12,395 nt of DNA from an uncultured Clostridia bacterium (GTDB lineage Bacteria > Bacillota > Clostridia > Oscillospirales > Ruminococcaceae), in the NCBI GenBank assembly GCA_947381875.1, contig CANCXY010000084.1:1-12395 (forward strand). The letters are read 5' to 3'. Below are positions 1 to 6,924 of the stretch, piece after piece. How positions within the stretch are numbered: the first letter of the stretch is position 1; each line of letters begins with the position of its first letter. Below the pieces are notes generated by a model that saw nothing but the letters and a program-made list of their open reading frames with translations, made no database searches and was not told the origin of the DNA. The translations under genes were made by a program, and so were the position numbers.

Positions 1-40
1 TGGACTCCGCCAAAGGGGCGCAGCCCCTTTGGAAACCCAT
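1..40. repeat. Dispersed hairpin repeat, copy A (cut by window edge)
   Basis: These 40 bases recur exactly at 1563-1602. The core is a palindrome with 10-bp arms, CCAAAGGGGC (10-19) and GCCCCTTTGG (23-32), around a GCA loop. It lies beyond the terminator of the aromatic operon, so here it is not inside a transcribed gene. The copy may extend left of the window. It belongs to the same style of module (CC-purine-rich arm, 3-nt loop) as the clusters at 1525-1594 and 2987-3079. No transposase is linked to it. Confidence 0.8.
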
Positions 41-94
41 CTTGTTCCAGTATGGATTTCCGGGAGTGTTCAAAACACACAGAAATAGTTGCAC

Positions 95-135
95 AAAACC
101 CCTGTGGAGCCATTCGCGGCGGCCACAGGGGTTTT
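95..135 (-). terminator. Intrinsic terminator closing the aromatic operon (bidirectional)
   Basis: A stem with arms AAAACCCCTGTGG (95-107) and CCACAGGGGTTTT (123-135) forms a 13-bp helix around a 15-nt loop. On the minus strand the GC-rich part is followed by TTTT, 14 nt after the methyltransferase stop codon at 150. On the plus strand it is followed by TTTTT (132-136), so it can also stop transcription entering from the left. It is the only strong terminator seen downstream of pheA on this strand. Confidence 0.85.
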
Positions 136-149
136 TATTGGATTCAGCT

Positions 150-581
150 CTATTTGATGATAGGCACGATAAGGAAATCGCCCTGCTGCTGCGCGGCGGT
201 GCCGTATTGTTTTATGAGAGGGGCTTTGTCCAATCCCCAGAGCGAAAGAAGATAGATTTTTCCGCCCGGTTTCAGTACGCGCCTGCATTCTTTTTCTATC
301 GCCTCCCATTGGGGCTGGATGTGGTAAAAGGCGTTATAAAGGAATACCGCGTCAAAAGTCTCATCCGGCCAGCGCATAGCGGCGGCGTCCATCATTTCAA
401 AATGTACGTTTTCAGGCAGCGGGCCTTTTATTCTGCTCTCTACCAAGTCGATACACATCACGCTGTGTGCGTAGGGCGCCGCCGCGCAGGAAAACTCCGC
501 ACAGCCGCAGGCCGCTTCGAGGATATCTTTCCCCTCGATATCCGCAAGCAGCATCTGTACGGCGGTTTCGGTTTTTTTCAT
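150..581 (-). CDS. Small class I SAM-dependent methyltransferase
   Basis: This 143-residue protein has the Rossmann methyltransferase pattern. Motif I is ILEAACGCAEF (about residues 20-30), a variant of the usual E/DxGxGxG loop. An acidic strand-2 end follows in VMCIDLVESRI, then MMDAAAMRWPDETFDAVFLYNAFYHI-type motifs around residues 63-88, and RRVLKPGGKIYLLS near residues 100-113. The substrate cannot be told from sequence; the type is Methyltransf_11-like. At 143 residues it is shorter than most relatives (about 200 or more) and lacks a C-terminal substrate-binding region, but start and stop are intact. Its ATG overlaps the tyrA stop as ATGA, so it is translationally coupled as the last gene of the operon, just before the terminator. 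A role in aromatic metabolism is only suggested by position. Confidence 0.8.
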   Translation of the reverse strand: MKKTETAVQMLLADIEGKDILEAACGCAEFSCAAAPYAHSVMCIDLVESRIKGPLPENVHFEMMDAAAMRWPDETFDAVFLYNAFYHIQPQWEAIEKECRRVLKPGGKIYLLSLWGLDKAPLIKQYGTAAQQQGDFLIVPIIK

Positions 582-1504
582 GATGGAATCTGCTCCTTTT
601 TATTTGAGGTTTTCTTCTCTGTTGAACAGCAATCCCTATCAACAACCTTTTCCGTCCGGGCGTCCCGCTGCTTATCAAACGCCCGGCGGCGGGCGGTGGA
701 CTGGACAAACAGCCGCTTCAGCTCCGGCTCGTCGTTTTCCACAAGGGCGCGGCGCAGGGCGGCCAGACTTTCGGAAAAGAGGTCGATTTCGGCGATCAGG
801 TTTTCCTTATTCGCAAAAAATAATTCGCTCCACAAATCCTCGTTGATCTTCGCAATGCGCGTAAGGTCGCGGAAGGAGTCGCCGGTATATTCGGCCAGGT
901 GCGTGTTGTCGGTGGCGTTCATCAGGCTGACGGCGATTGCGTGCGTCAACTGGCTGACATAGCCAATCATCTTATCGTGTTCGGCGGGCGAAAGGTGCGT
1001 GATATGCGCAAATCCAAGTGTCCGCGCGAGCGTTTCCGCAAATTCAATGCCGCGCGCCGTATTTTTTTCGGTGGGCACAACGATAAAATTCGCGGGCGCG
1101 AACAGCGCGCAGTCGGCATGCTCCACGCCGCTCACCTCGCGCCCCGCCATCGGATGGCTGGCGATAAATTCAACGTCCGGGCGCAGAAACCCCTGTATCT
1201 CCTCCACAATGCCGCCCTTGACCCCGCACACATCGGTGAGCAGCGCCCCCGGCTTCAAGCTGTGCTGATGTTCGCGCAGCCACGCCGACAGCGCTTTCGG
1301 GTATAGGCCCAGCACCAGGGCGTCCGCACGCTCCAGCAAAGGCGCGAAATCCTTTACCGCCCCCTCCGCGATATACCCTTTTTCCTTCGCGAACCGAATC
1401 GCCTCCGCGCGCACGTCGACTGCCGTAACGCGGTATCCCGCGCGCGAAAGCCCCATCGCATAGCTGCCGCCCAGCAGGCCCAGGCCGACAATACAGAACT
1501 CCAT
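578..1504 (-). CDS. tyrA: Prephenate dehydrogenase
   Basis: This 308-residue enzyme oxidatively decarboxylates prephenate to 4-hydroxyphenylpyruvate with NAD(P)+, the committed step to tyrosine. The N-terminal Rossmann motif is GLGLLGGS (residues 7-14), with acidic D30 at the end of strand 2, which favours NAD. The family signatures HPMAGREVSG (117-126) and HDKMIGYVSQLTH (176-188), with the catalytic-type His, and SFRDLTRIA (210-218) are present. There is no C-terminal ACT domain; the last 30 residues are a polar Lys-rich tail without recognisable function. The reading frame stays open upstream to 1651, but that part is a hairpin repeat. The start chosen here has GGAGGAGGAGAGG just in front of it and begins directly at the Rossmann strand. 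Feedback control by tyrosine is not evident from the sequence. Confidence 0.93.
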   Translation of the reverse strand: MEFCIVGLGLLGGSYAMGLSRAGYRVTAVDVRAEAIRFAKEKGYIAEGAVKDFAPLLERADALVLGLYPKALSAWLREHQHSLKPGALLTDVCGVKGGIVEEIQGFLRPDVEFIASHPMAGREVSGVEHADCALFAPANFIVVPTEKNTARGIEFAETLARTLGFAHITHLSPAEHDKMIGYVSQLTHAIAVSLMNATDNTHLAEYTGDSFRDLTRIAKINEDLWSELFFANKENLIAEIDLFSESLAALRRALVENDEPELKRLFVQSTARRRAFDKQRDARTEKVVDRDCCSTEKKTSNKKEQIPS

Positions 1505-1524
1505 ACCTCTCCTCCTCCCGGATG

Positions 1525-1602
1525 GCGGGCTGCCGCCCGCACCTGCCCAGAGGCTCTGCCTCTGGACTCCGCCAAAGGGGCGCAGCCCCTTTGGAAACCC
1601 AT
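1525..1602. repeat. Three-hairpin repeat cluster between aroA and tyrA (copy B)
   Basis: Three palindromes follow one another: GCGGGC/GCCCGC with a TGCC loop (1525-1540), CCAGAGGC/GCCTCTGG with a TCT loop (1547-1565), and CCAAAGGGGC/GCCCCTTTGG with a GCA loop (1572-1594). Bases 1563-1602 are identical to 1-40. None is followed by a T-run in the operon direction, so they do not look like terminators. In mRNA they would be consecutive stable hairpins in the 153-nt aroA-tyrA gap, which could affect mRNA stability or the relative amount of TyrA (inference). Confidence 0.8.
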
Positions 1603-1657
1603 AACAATATTTTTTGTATAGTCCCTCTTGTACTACAGGCGGGGGATACACGAAACT

Positions 1658-2920
1658 TTATGGATCGATTTTCGCCCCCAGCGCACGGATGGCCTGCCAG
1701 AAATCCGGCCAGCTCTTGCGCACGGCTTCGGCCCCGTCGATTGCGGCGGGGATCCCAGCGGCGAGCGCCGCGACGGCGAGCGCCATCACGACACGGTGGT
1801 CGTTGTGGCCCTGTAAAGCGTGGGAACTGTGCAGCAGCGCACCGTGGATAGTAATGGTATCAAATGTGGAGGCAATTTCCGCGCCCAACTTACCCAATTC
1901 CGTCTGCATGGCCTCGATGCGGTCGCTCTCCTTCATCCGCAGCCGCCCGGCGTTGCGGATGACCGTCGTACCCTCACAGAAAGTGCCGAGCGCCATCAGG
2001 ACAGGGCCTAAGTCGGGGCAGTCGGCGAGGTCGATTTCTATGGCATGCAGGGGGCTTTTCTCAAATGTAACGGCATCCCCCCTGCGTGTGAAGCGCGCGC
2101 CGCAGCGGGCGAGGATGTCTAAAATCACACGGTCGCCCTGCATGGAATCGGGGCGAAGGCCCGTGACGGTGACGCCGCCGCGCACCGCGCCCAACACCGC
2201 TGGGAACGCGGCCTGTGAGGCGTCGCCCTCAACGGTGCAGTTGCACGGGCGGTAAGTCTGGTTCCCAGGGATGGAAAGCGTATTTTCCTCCGTAAATGCG
2301 GCGGATACCCCGAAATCGGCCAACGCGCGCAGTGTGAGGGCCACATAACTCCTGCTTTCAAACGGCGGGGTGATGTGCAAAACGCTGTCCCCCCGCGCGA
2401 GGGGCAGAGCGAAAAGCAGGCCGCTGATAAACTGGCTGCTGACATCGCCCCGCACGGTATATTCCCCGGCGGGCAGCGCGCCCCAGAGGGAGATTTCCTC
2501 ATCCGTATGGGTGAATTTCAGGCCGCACGCGGCAAACAAATCCGCATAGACCGTCTGCGGGCGTTCCATCAACCGTCCATGCCCTGTAAAGCGCACCGGC
2601 TTGCCGGAACGGGCAAAAACCGGGATTAAAAAGCGCAGGGTGCTGCCGCTCTCGCCGCAGTCGACGGGCACGGACACCGCGGGGCAAACCCCGCCCACGC
2701 CGCGCACGCGCACAGCGTTTCCGTCCGCCGGGCCGATTTGCGCCCCCAACAACGTCAGCGCCCGGCAGGTGGCGCGGATATCATCGGAATCTGAAAGGTT
2801 CTCAATCCGGCTTTCCCCCGCCGCCAGCCCCGCGCAAATCAGCACCCGGTGCGCCATACTCTTTGACGGCGGCGCGGCCAGTACGCCGGAAATTTCACTG
2901 GGCGCAATAGATACGCGCAT
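1658..2920 (-). CDS. aroA: 3-phosphoshikimate 1-carboxyvinyltransferase (EPSP synthase)
   Basis: This cytoplasmic enzyme of 420 residues joins PEP to shikimate-3-phosphate to make EPSP, the step before chorismate synthase. Family motifs are in order: PPSKSMAHR (17-25, with K20), GESGSTLRF (89-97), SSQFISGLLFALP (161-173), CPDLGPV (301-307), RMKESDRIEAM (328-338) and NDHRVVMA (373-380). The length is normal. An in-frame ATG 18 nt upstream exists, but the start at 2920 has GGAGGG at good spacing and begins at the conserved first strand (MRVSIAPS). The PEP-site loop differs from E. coli: the residue matching E. coli Pro101 is Phe97, while the Gly96 and Arg100 equivalents are kept. It is separated from aroF upstream by a 170-nt hairpin-rich gap. 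Confidence 0.95.
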   Translation of the reverse strand: MRVSIAPSEISGVLAAPPSKSMAHRVLICAGLAAGESRIENLSDSDDIRATCRALTLLGAQIGPADGNAVRVRGVGGVCPAVSVPVDCGESGSTLRFLIPVFARSGKPVRFTGHGRLMERPQTVYADLFAACGLKFTHTDEEISLWGALPAGEYTVRGDVSSQFISGLLFALPLARGDSVLHITPPFESRSYVALTLRALADFGVSAAFTEENTLSIPGNQTYRPCNCTVEGDASQAAFPAVLGAVRGGVTVTGLRPDSMQGDRVILDILARCGARFTRRGDAVTFEKSPLHAIEIDLADCPDLGPVLMALGTFCEGTTVIRNAGRLRMKESDRIEAMQTELGKLGAEIASTFDTITIHGALLHSSHALQGHNDHRVVMALAVAALAAGIPAAIDGAEAVRKSWPDFWQAIRALGAKIDP

Positions 2921-2948
2921 ACCTCGCCCTCCATTCAAAATATTCCCG

Positions 2949-3079
2949 CCCCCATACGTCAGTATGGGGGCTATTAAAGTTTCCGTCCACCCTTTTCAAA
3001 GGGTGGCGGATTCCAAAGGCAGAGCCTTTGGCCGGTCCAGCGGGACGCTGGCAGGATTCCAAAGGGCAGAGCCCTTTGG
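2949..3079. repeat. Five-hairpin array between aroF and aroA
   Basis: Five perfect stem-loops are packed in about 130 nt: CCCCCATAC/GTATGGGGG with a GTCA loop (2949-2970); CCACCCTTT/AAAGGGTGG with a TC loop (2987-3006); CCAAAGGC/GCCTTTGG with an AGA loop (3013-3031); CCAGCG/CGCTGG with a GGA loop (3037-3051); and CCAAAGGGC/GCCCTTTGG with an AGA loop (3059-3079). The string GGATTCCAAAGG occurs twice (3008-3019 and 3054-3065). Modules 3 to 5 share the build of the 1-40 and 1572-1594 repeats. No T-run follows any module on the minus strand, so transcription probably continues into aroA. The first hairpin lies about 30 nt before the aroA start. Confidence 0.85.
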
Positions 3080-3090
3080 GACGTTTCCTC

Positions 3091-4107
3091 TCACAGGTCA
3101 CGCCCGACCACGCGCGCGATGGCGCGGCCTTTCTCGACGACGGCGGCGAATTTTTCTGGCTTGAGGCTTTGCGCGCCGTCGCTCCAGGCGGATTCGGGGT
3201 CGTCGTGAACCTCGATGATGAGGCCGTCGGCACCGGCGGCGATGGCGGCGAGGCTCATGCTCTCCACATAGCGCCAGTCGCCGGTGGCGTGGCTGGGGTC
3301 GATGATGATGGGCAGGTGGGTCTTTTGTTTGATGATGGGCACTACCGAGAGGTCCAGCGTGTTGCGGGTGTACTTTTCAAATGTGCGGATGCCGCGTTCA
3401 CAGAAAATCACGTTTTCGTTGCCGCCTGCCATGATGTATTCTGCGCTCATGATCCATTCTTCAATCGTGTTCGCAAGGCCGCGTTTGAGAAGGATGGGCT
3501 TTTTCATTTTTCCTACCGCTTTGAGGAGCTGGAAATTCTGCATGTTGCGCGCGCCAATCTGTACCAGGTCGACGTACTGTTCAAACTCGTCGATTTTGTC
3601 CTCGCTCATCAGCTCGCTTACGATGGGCAGGCCCGTTGCTTTACGCGCCGCCACCATGTCTAAAACGCCCTCTGTGCCCAGGCCCTGGAAGGAATAGGGC
3701 GAGGTGCGCGGCTTGTATGCGCCGCCGCGCAGCATGCAGCCGCCCGCCGCCTTTACCTCCCCGGCAATGCGGATAGCCTGCTCCTCGCTCTCTACGCTGC
3801 ACGGCCCGCCAATCACGGCGATTTTTTCATGGCCGCCAATCTTAATGCCGTTTACGTCCACCACTGTGTCCGCCTCGTGGAACAGGCGGTTTGCCTTTTT
3901 GTAGGGTTCGCTGACGCGCTGTACGCTCTCTACATAGGGATTTGCGCGGATGCGCTTTTCATCCAATACCGTCGTGTCGCCCACAAGGCCGAATACGTTG
4001 TAATCCGTGCCCCGGATCATTGTGACCGAAAGGCCGCGCGATTCAAACTCGTGGATAATTTTGTCTAATTCCGCAGCCGGTGTGCCGCGTTTTGTGCTGA
4101 TAATCAT
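3091..4107 (-). CDS. aroF: 3-deoxy-7-phosphoheptulonate (DAHP) synthase, type I-beta
   Basis: This 338-residue enzyme condenses PEP and erythrose-4-phosphate, the first step of the shikimate pathway. Residues 1 to about 70 form the ferredoxin-like regulatory domain seen in type I-beta enzymes such as that of Thermotoga maritima, which has the same length; in that group it mediates feedback inhibition by Tyr or Phe. The TIM-barrel catalytic part has GPCSVES (101-107), LRGGAYKPRTSPYSFQG (126-142), KRG (208-210) and IIIDPSHATG (267-276). The likely metal ligands C103, H273, E299 and D310 are all present. The start has GGGGAAGGA seven bases in front. It lies 27 nt after aroQ and 170 nt before aroA. 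Confidence 0.96.
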   Translation of the reverse strand: MIISTKRGTPAAELDKIIHEFESRGLSVTMIRGTDYNVFGLVGDTTVLDEKRIRANPYVESVQRVSEPYKKANRLFHEADTVVDVNGIKIGGHEKIAVIGGPCSVESEEQAIRIAGEVKAAGGCMLRGGAYKPRTSPYSFQGLGTEGVLDMVAARKATGLPIVSELMSEDKIDEFEQYVDLVQIGARNMQNFQLLKAVGKMKKPILLKRGLANTIEEWIMSAEYIMAGGNENVIFCERGIRTFEKYTRNTLDLSVVPIIKQKTHLPIIIDPSHATGDWRYVESMSLAAIAAGADGLIIEVHDDPESAWSDGAQSLKPEKFAAVVEKGRAIARVVGRDL

Positions 4108-4134
4108 ATACTGTTCCTTCCCCTCTGCGGCCTT

Positions 4135-4581
4135 TCAGCTCAAAGCAGCGCCGCCAACAATTTCCTTCAATCTTTCCATCGCGTGGACATACCCTAACTT
4201 GCCTTCCCCGATAAACTTACAGCAGCACGCCATCCCCACATAGCTCACCTGCCGGAAATCCTCCCGCTTTGTCACGTCCGAAATATGCACTTCGGCGGCG
4301 GGGATGGACACCGCTTTCAGCGCGTCTAAAATCGCGACGCTCGTATGTGTGTACGCCGCCGCGTTGATGACAATGCCGTCGATGCGCCCATACGCTTTCT
4401 GGATTGCCGTCACCAGTTCGCCCTCTGAATTGGACTGGAAAAATTCTGCTTCTACGCCTATGCGCTTCGCTTCTTCGGCCAGATAGCCGCACAGCCCGTC
4501 ATATGTCAACGTCCCGTAAATATCAGGTTCCCGGATGCCCAGCATGTTCAGGTTCGGCCCATTCAGAATCAAAAATTTCAT
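4135..4581 (-). CDS. aroQ: 3-dehydroquinate dehydratase, type II
   Basis: This 148-residue enzyme removes water from 3-dehydroquinate to give 3-dehydroshikimate; the family forms dodecamers. The opening NGPNLNMLGIREPDIYG (7-23) carries the catalytic Arg17 and Tyr22, INAAAYTHTS (72-81) has the active-site Asn73, and EVHIS (97-101) has the catalytic His99. The usual NPGAYTHTS appears here as NAAAYTHTS, a mild variant. The ATG at 4581 is used because AAAGGAG lies seven bases before it; a TTG one codon earlier is less likely. The gene starts inside the end of aroE-aroK, overlapping it by 59 nt in another frame, which implies coupled translation. Confidence 0.95.
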   Translation of the reverse strand: MKFLILNGPNLNMLGIREPDIYGTLTYDGLCGYLAEEAKRIGVEAEFFQSNSEGELVTAIQKAYGRIDGIVINAAAYTHTSVAILDALKAVSIPAAEVHISDVTKREDFRQVSYVGMACCCKFIGEGKLGYVHAMERLKEIVGGAALS

Positions 4582-5812
4582 CAAATTTCTCCTTTACCCG
4601 CCGCGCCGCGTCCTCCGGCAGCGTCGTGTTTTCCACCGATGCGTCCGCCGCCGCCTCATAGAGCGGCGCGCGCGCCTGGTACATAGTTTCCAGCGCCTCC
4701 CGGCTCTGGGAAAGCGGCCTGCCGCCGCCCACGTCCAGCGCGCCGAGCGGGCGTTTCAGCCATACTAATACCCCGTTCTGACGCAGTGCGCGCACGTTTT
4801 CTGCCCGCAGTACCGCGCCGCCGCCCGTCGCAATCACCAGTCCGCCCTCTTTGCCCAAATCCGACAGCACGGCGCTCTCCAAATCACGGAACGGCTTTTC
4901 ATGGCCCGGCGAGAGGATGGACGCAATCGGCCCGCCGATGCGCTTTTCAATTTCCGCGTCCGCGTCCACAAAGCGTTTGCCCAACAGCTCCGCACACAGC
5001 ATGCCGACGCTCGTTTTCCCGCTGGCGGGCATGCCGATTAACACAAGACTGCTGCGCCCGGCGTGCAAACTGCGGGATACACGGGCGATTTCGCTGTCCG
5101 GGATGGCCGTCCCCGTAAAATATTCGGCGGCATACTTCGCCTGCGCGCAGAGCATCCCCAACCCGTTCACCGCTTTAATTCCCCGCGCCTCGGCCCGCAA
5201 AAGGAGTTCCGTTCGGAAGGGATTGTAAATCACGTCCACCACCGCTTCCAAACGCAGGTAGTTCGCGAGGTCGACCAAGCACGCGCCCGTATCCGGGTAC
5301 ATGCCGACGGGGCTTGTATTTACCAATACCTCAACATTGGCGCGGCGGGCGGCTTCTTCATAGGAGATGGTATCCGCCCCCGCCCGGCGGCTCACCACTA
5401 CGATTTCCCGCGCGCCCTCCGCCCGTGCGACGGCATATGCCGTCTTTTTGGTGCCGCCCGTGCCCAACAGCATCACCGTTTTGCCTTTCAGGGATACGCC
5501 GTTCCTGCGCAGGAGCCATTGCAGGCCCGCGAAATCGGTATTGTGCCCCTCCAGACGCCCGCCCCGGTTTACGATTGTATTGACAGAACCAATGGCGCGC
5601 GCCGCGTCGTCTATCGCGTCGCAGTAGGGCATTACAAATTCCTTATAGGGGATTGTCACGTTGATAGCCTTGAAATCGCGCGCGCGCATAAACGCGTCCG
5701 CCTCGGCCTCGGTGGGCAGGGGGCAGAGGTCATAGGTGTAACCGGCCAGCTGCTCATGGATGGGCTTGGAATAGCTGTGCCCCAGCCGCCCGCCGATTAA
5801 TCCGTACTGCAT
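4523..5812 (-). CDS. aroE-aroK: Bifunctional shikimate dehydrogenase / shikimate kinase (AroE-AroK fusion)
   Basis: One 429-residue chain carries two consecutive pathway enzymes. Residues 1 to about 245 are AroE, reducing 3-dehydroshikimate with NADPH: LGHSYSKPIH (10-19) binds shikimate, NVTIPYK (51-57) supplies catalytic Lys57, NTD (91-93) supplies Asp93, GTGGTKKTA (117-125) is the dinucleotide loop and NGLGMLCAQ (216-224) is the C-terminal signature. Residues about 255-415 are AroK, phosphorylating shikimate: Walker A GMPASGKT (260-267), DAD (283-285), FRDLES (308-313), ATGGGA (328-333) and RAPLYE (381-386). The join is about ten residues long. The start at 5812 has GGAGGAGGGGG in front and opens at the AroE first strand. 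It overlaps the aroC end by 16 nt, and its tail overlaps aroQ by 59 nt. Confidence 0.95.
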   Translation of the reverse strand: MQYGLIGGRLGHSYSKPIHEQLAGYTYDLCPLPTEAEADAFMRARDFKAINVTIPYKEFVMPYCDAIDDAARAIGSVNTIVNRGGRLEGHNTDFAGLQWLLRRNGVSLKGKTVMLLGTGGTKKTAYAVARAEGAREIVVVSRRAGADTISYEEAARRANVEVLVNTSPVGMYPDTGACLVDLANYLRLEAVVDVIYNPFRTELLLRAEARGIKAVNGLGMLCAQAKYAAEYFTGTAIPDSEIARVSRSLHAGRSSLVLIGMPASGKTSVGMLCAELLGKRFVDADAEIEKRIGGPIASILSPGHEKPFRDLESAVLSDLGKEGGLVIATGGGAVLRAENVRALRQNGVLVWLKRPLGALDVGGGRPLSQSREALETMYQARAPLYEAAADASVENTTLPEDAARRVKEKFDEIFDSEWAEPEHAGHPGT

Positions 5813-6924
5813 AGTTCCCCCTCCTCCACCTGCCAGCCTGCGCCGTGCGCCTGCCCCAGCAGGTCGGCGATGGCAAACGCGGTCAGGCTGTCCTGCACCA
5901 CCCGCGCGCGCGGCAGGATGCACGGGTCATGGCGGCCCGCAATCGTGATCTCCGCGTCCTGTTTGGTACAGTAATCCACGGTGTCCTGCGCTTTATAGAT
6001 ACTCGGCGTCGGCTTTACCACCGTGCGGAATACGATGGGCATCCCGTTGGTAATGCCGCCGTTGATGCCGCCGTTGTGGTTCGTCCCGGTCACGACGCGC
6101 CCGCCGCACATGCGGAACGGGTCGTTCGCCGCGCTGCCGCGCATATCCGCAAAGCCGAACCCCGCGCCAAATTCCACGCCCTTGACGGCGGGGATGCTGA
6201 ACAGCAGCGCCGACAGCTCGCTCTCCACGCTGCCGAAAAACGGTTCGCCTAACCCGGCGGGTACGCCAACCACCACGGTTTCCAGCACGCCGCCCACGGA
6301 ATCGCCATCCGCCGCCGCCGCTTCCATCGCTTCGCGCATCTGCGCCCCTTTTTCGGGGTCTAACACCGCAAAATTCATTTCGTTCAGCGATTGGGCCTGC
6401 GCCAGCAGACGCGCCGGATCCTCGGAGAATGGCGCGTCCACGACGCCCGCGCACACGGCCATATGCGTGGCGATCACCACACCCTTTTCCCGCAGCAGCT
6501 TTGTGAAAATGCTGCACGCGGCCACAAGCGGTGCTGTCAGCCTGCCGCTGAAATGCCCGCCGCCGCGCGCGTCCTGATGCCCGCCGTATTTGGCAAAGGC
6601 CGTGAAGTCCGCATGCCCTGGGCGCAGGAGGGAGGCCGTTTTTTCGTAATCGCCGCTGCGCGTGTTGGTGTTTTCGATCAGCAGCGTGAGCGCCGTGCCC
6701 GTGGCCGCGCCCCGGTACAGGCCGGAGACAATTCGCACCGCGTCCGCCTCGGTACGCGCGGTGGATATTTTCCCCTGCGGGCGGCGCTTGTCCATCTGCG
6801 CACGCATGAAATCTGGGTCAATAACAGCGCCGGGGCAAAGCCCCTCGACCACCGCGCCGATGGCCGGGCCGTGGCTCTCGCCGAAAACCGTCAGCCGCAG
6901 GCTGTGGCCGTAAGTATCGCTCAT
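5797..6924 (-). CDS. aroC: Chorismate synthase
   Basis: This 375-residue flavoenzyme uses reduced FMN to eliminate phosphate from EPSP, giving chorismate, the branch-point compound. Signatures are GESHG (15-19), RPGHAD (101-106), GGHQDARGGGHFSGR (114-128), TNHNGGINGGITNGMP (281-296) and RHDPC (331-335). The central motif has HFSG where the enterobacterial enzyme has RSSAR; I believe this is common in Clostridia. The ATG overlaps the aroB stop as ATGA, and the end overlaps aroE-aroK by 16 nt, so the three are translationally coupled. There is no flavin reductase domain, so an external source of reduced FMN is needed. Confidence 0.96.
   Translation of the reverse strand: MSDTYGHSLRLTVFGESHGPAIGAVVEGLCPGAVIDPDFMRAQMDKRRPQGKISTARTEADAVRIVSGLYRGAATGTALTLLIENTNTRSGDYEKTASLLRPGHADFTAFAKYGGHQDARGGGHFSGRLTAPLVAACSIFTKLLREKGVVIATHMAVCAGVVDAPFSEDPARLLAQAQSLNEMNFAVLDPEKGAQMREAMEAAAADGDSVGGVLETVVVGVPAGLGEPFFGSVESELSALLFSIPAVKGVEFGAGFGFADMRGSAANDPFRMCGGRVVTGTNHNGGINGGITNGMPIVFRTVVKPTPSIYKAQDTVDYCTKQDAEITIAGRHDPCILPRARVVQDSLTAFAIADLLGQAHGAGWQVEEGELCSTD

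Noticed and set aside
42..962. 306-residue plus-strand open frame opposite the methyltransferase and tyrA
   Set aside because: It mirrors two well-supported genes, has no ribosome site, and its Arg/Phe-rich translation has no domain. The same holds for the other long plus-strand frames across 1-9000, which come from GC-rich codons of the minus-strand genes.
2949..3079. Hairpins between aroF and aroA as operon terminators
   Set aside because: None is followed by a T-run on the minus strand, and aroA has no clear promoter of its own in the gap, so read-through is more likely.
2949..3079. CRISPR-like array
   Set aside because: The units are palindromes of differing sequence and length with irregular short gaps, not identical direct repeats separated by unique spacers, and no cas gene is present.
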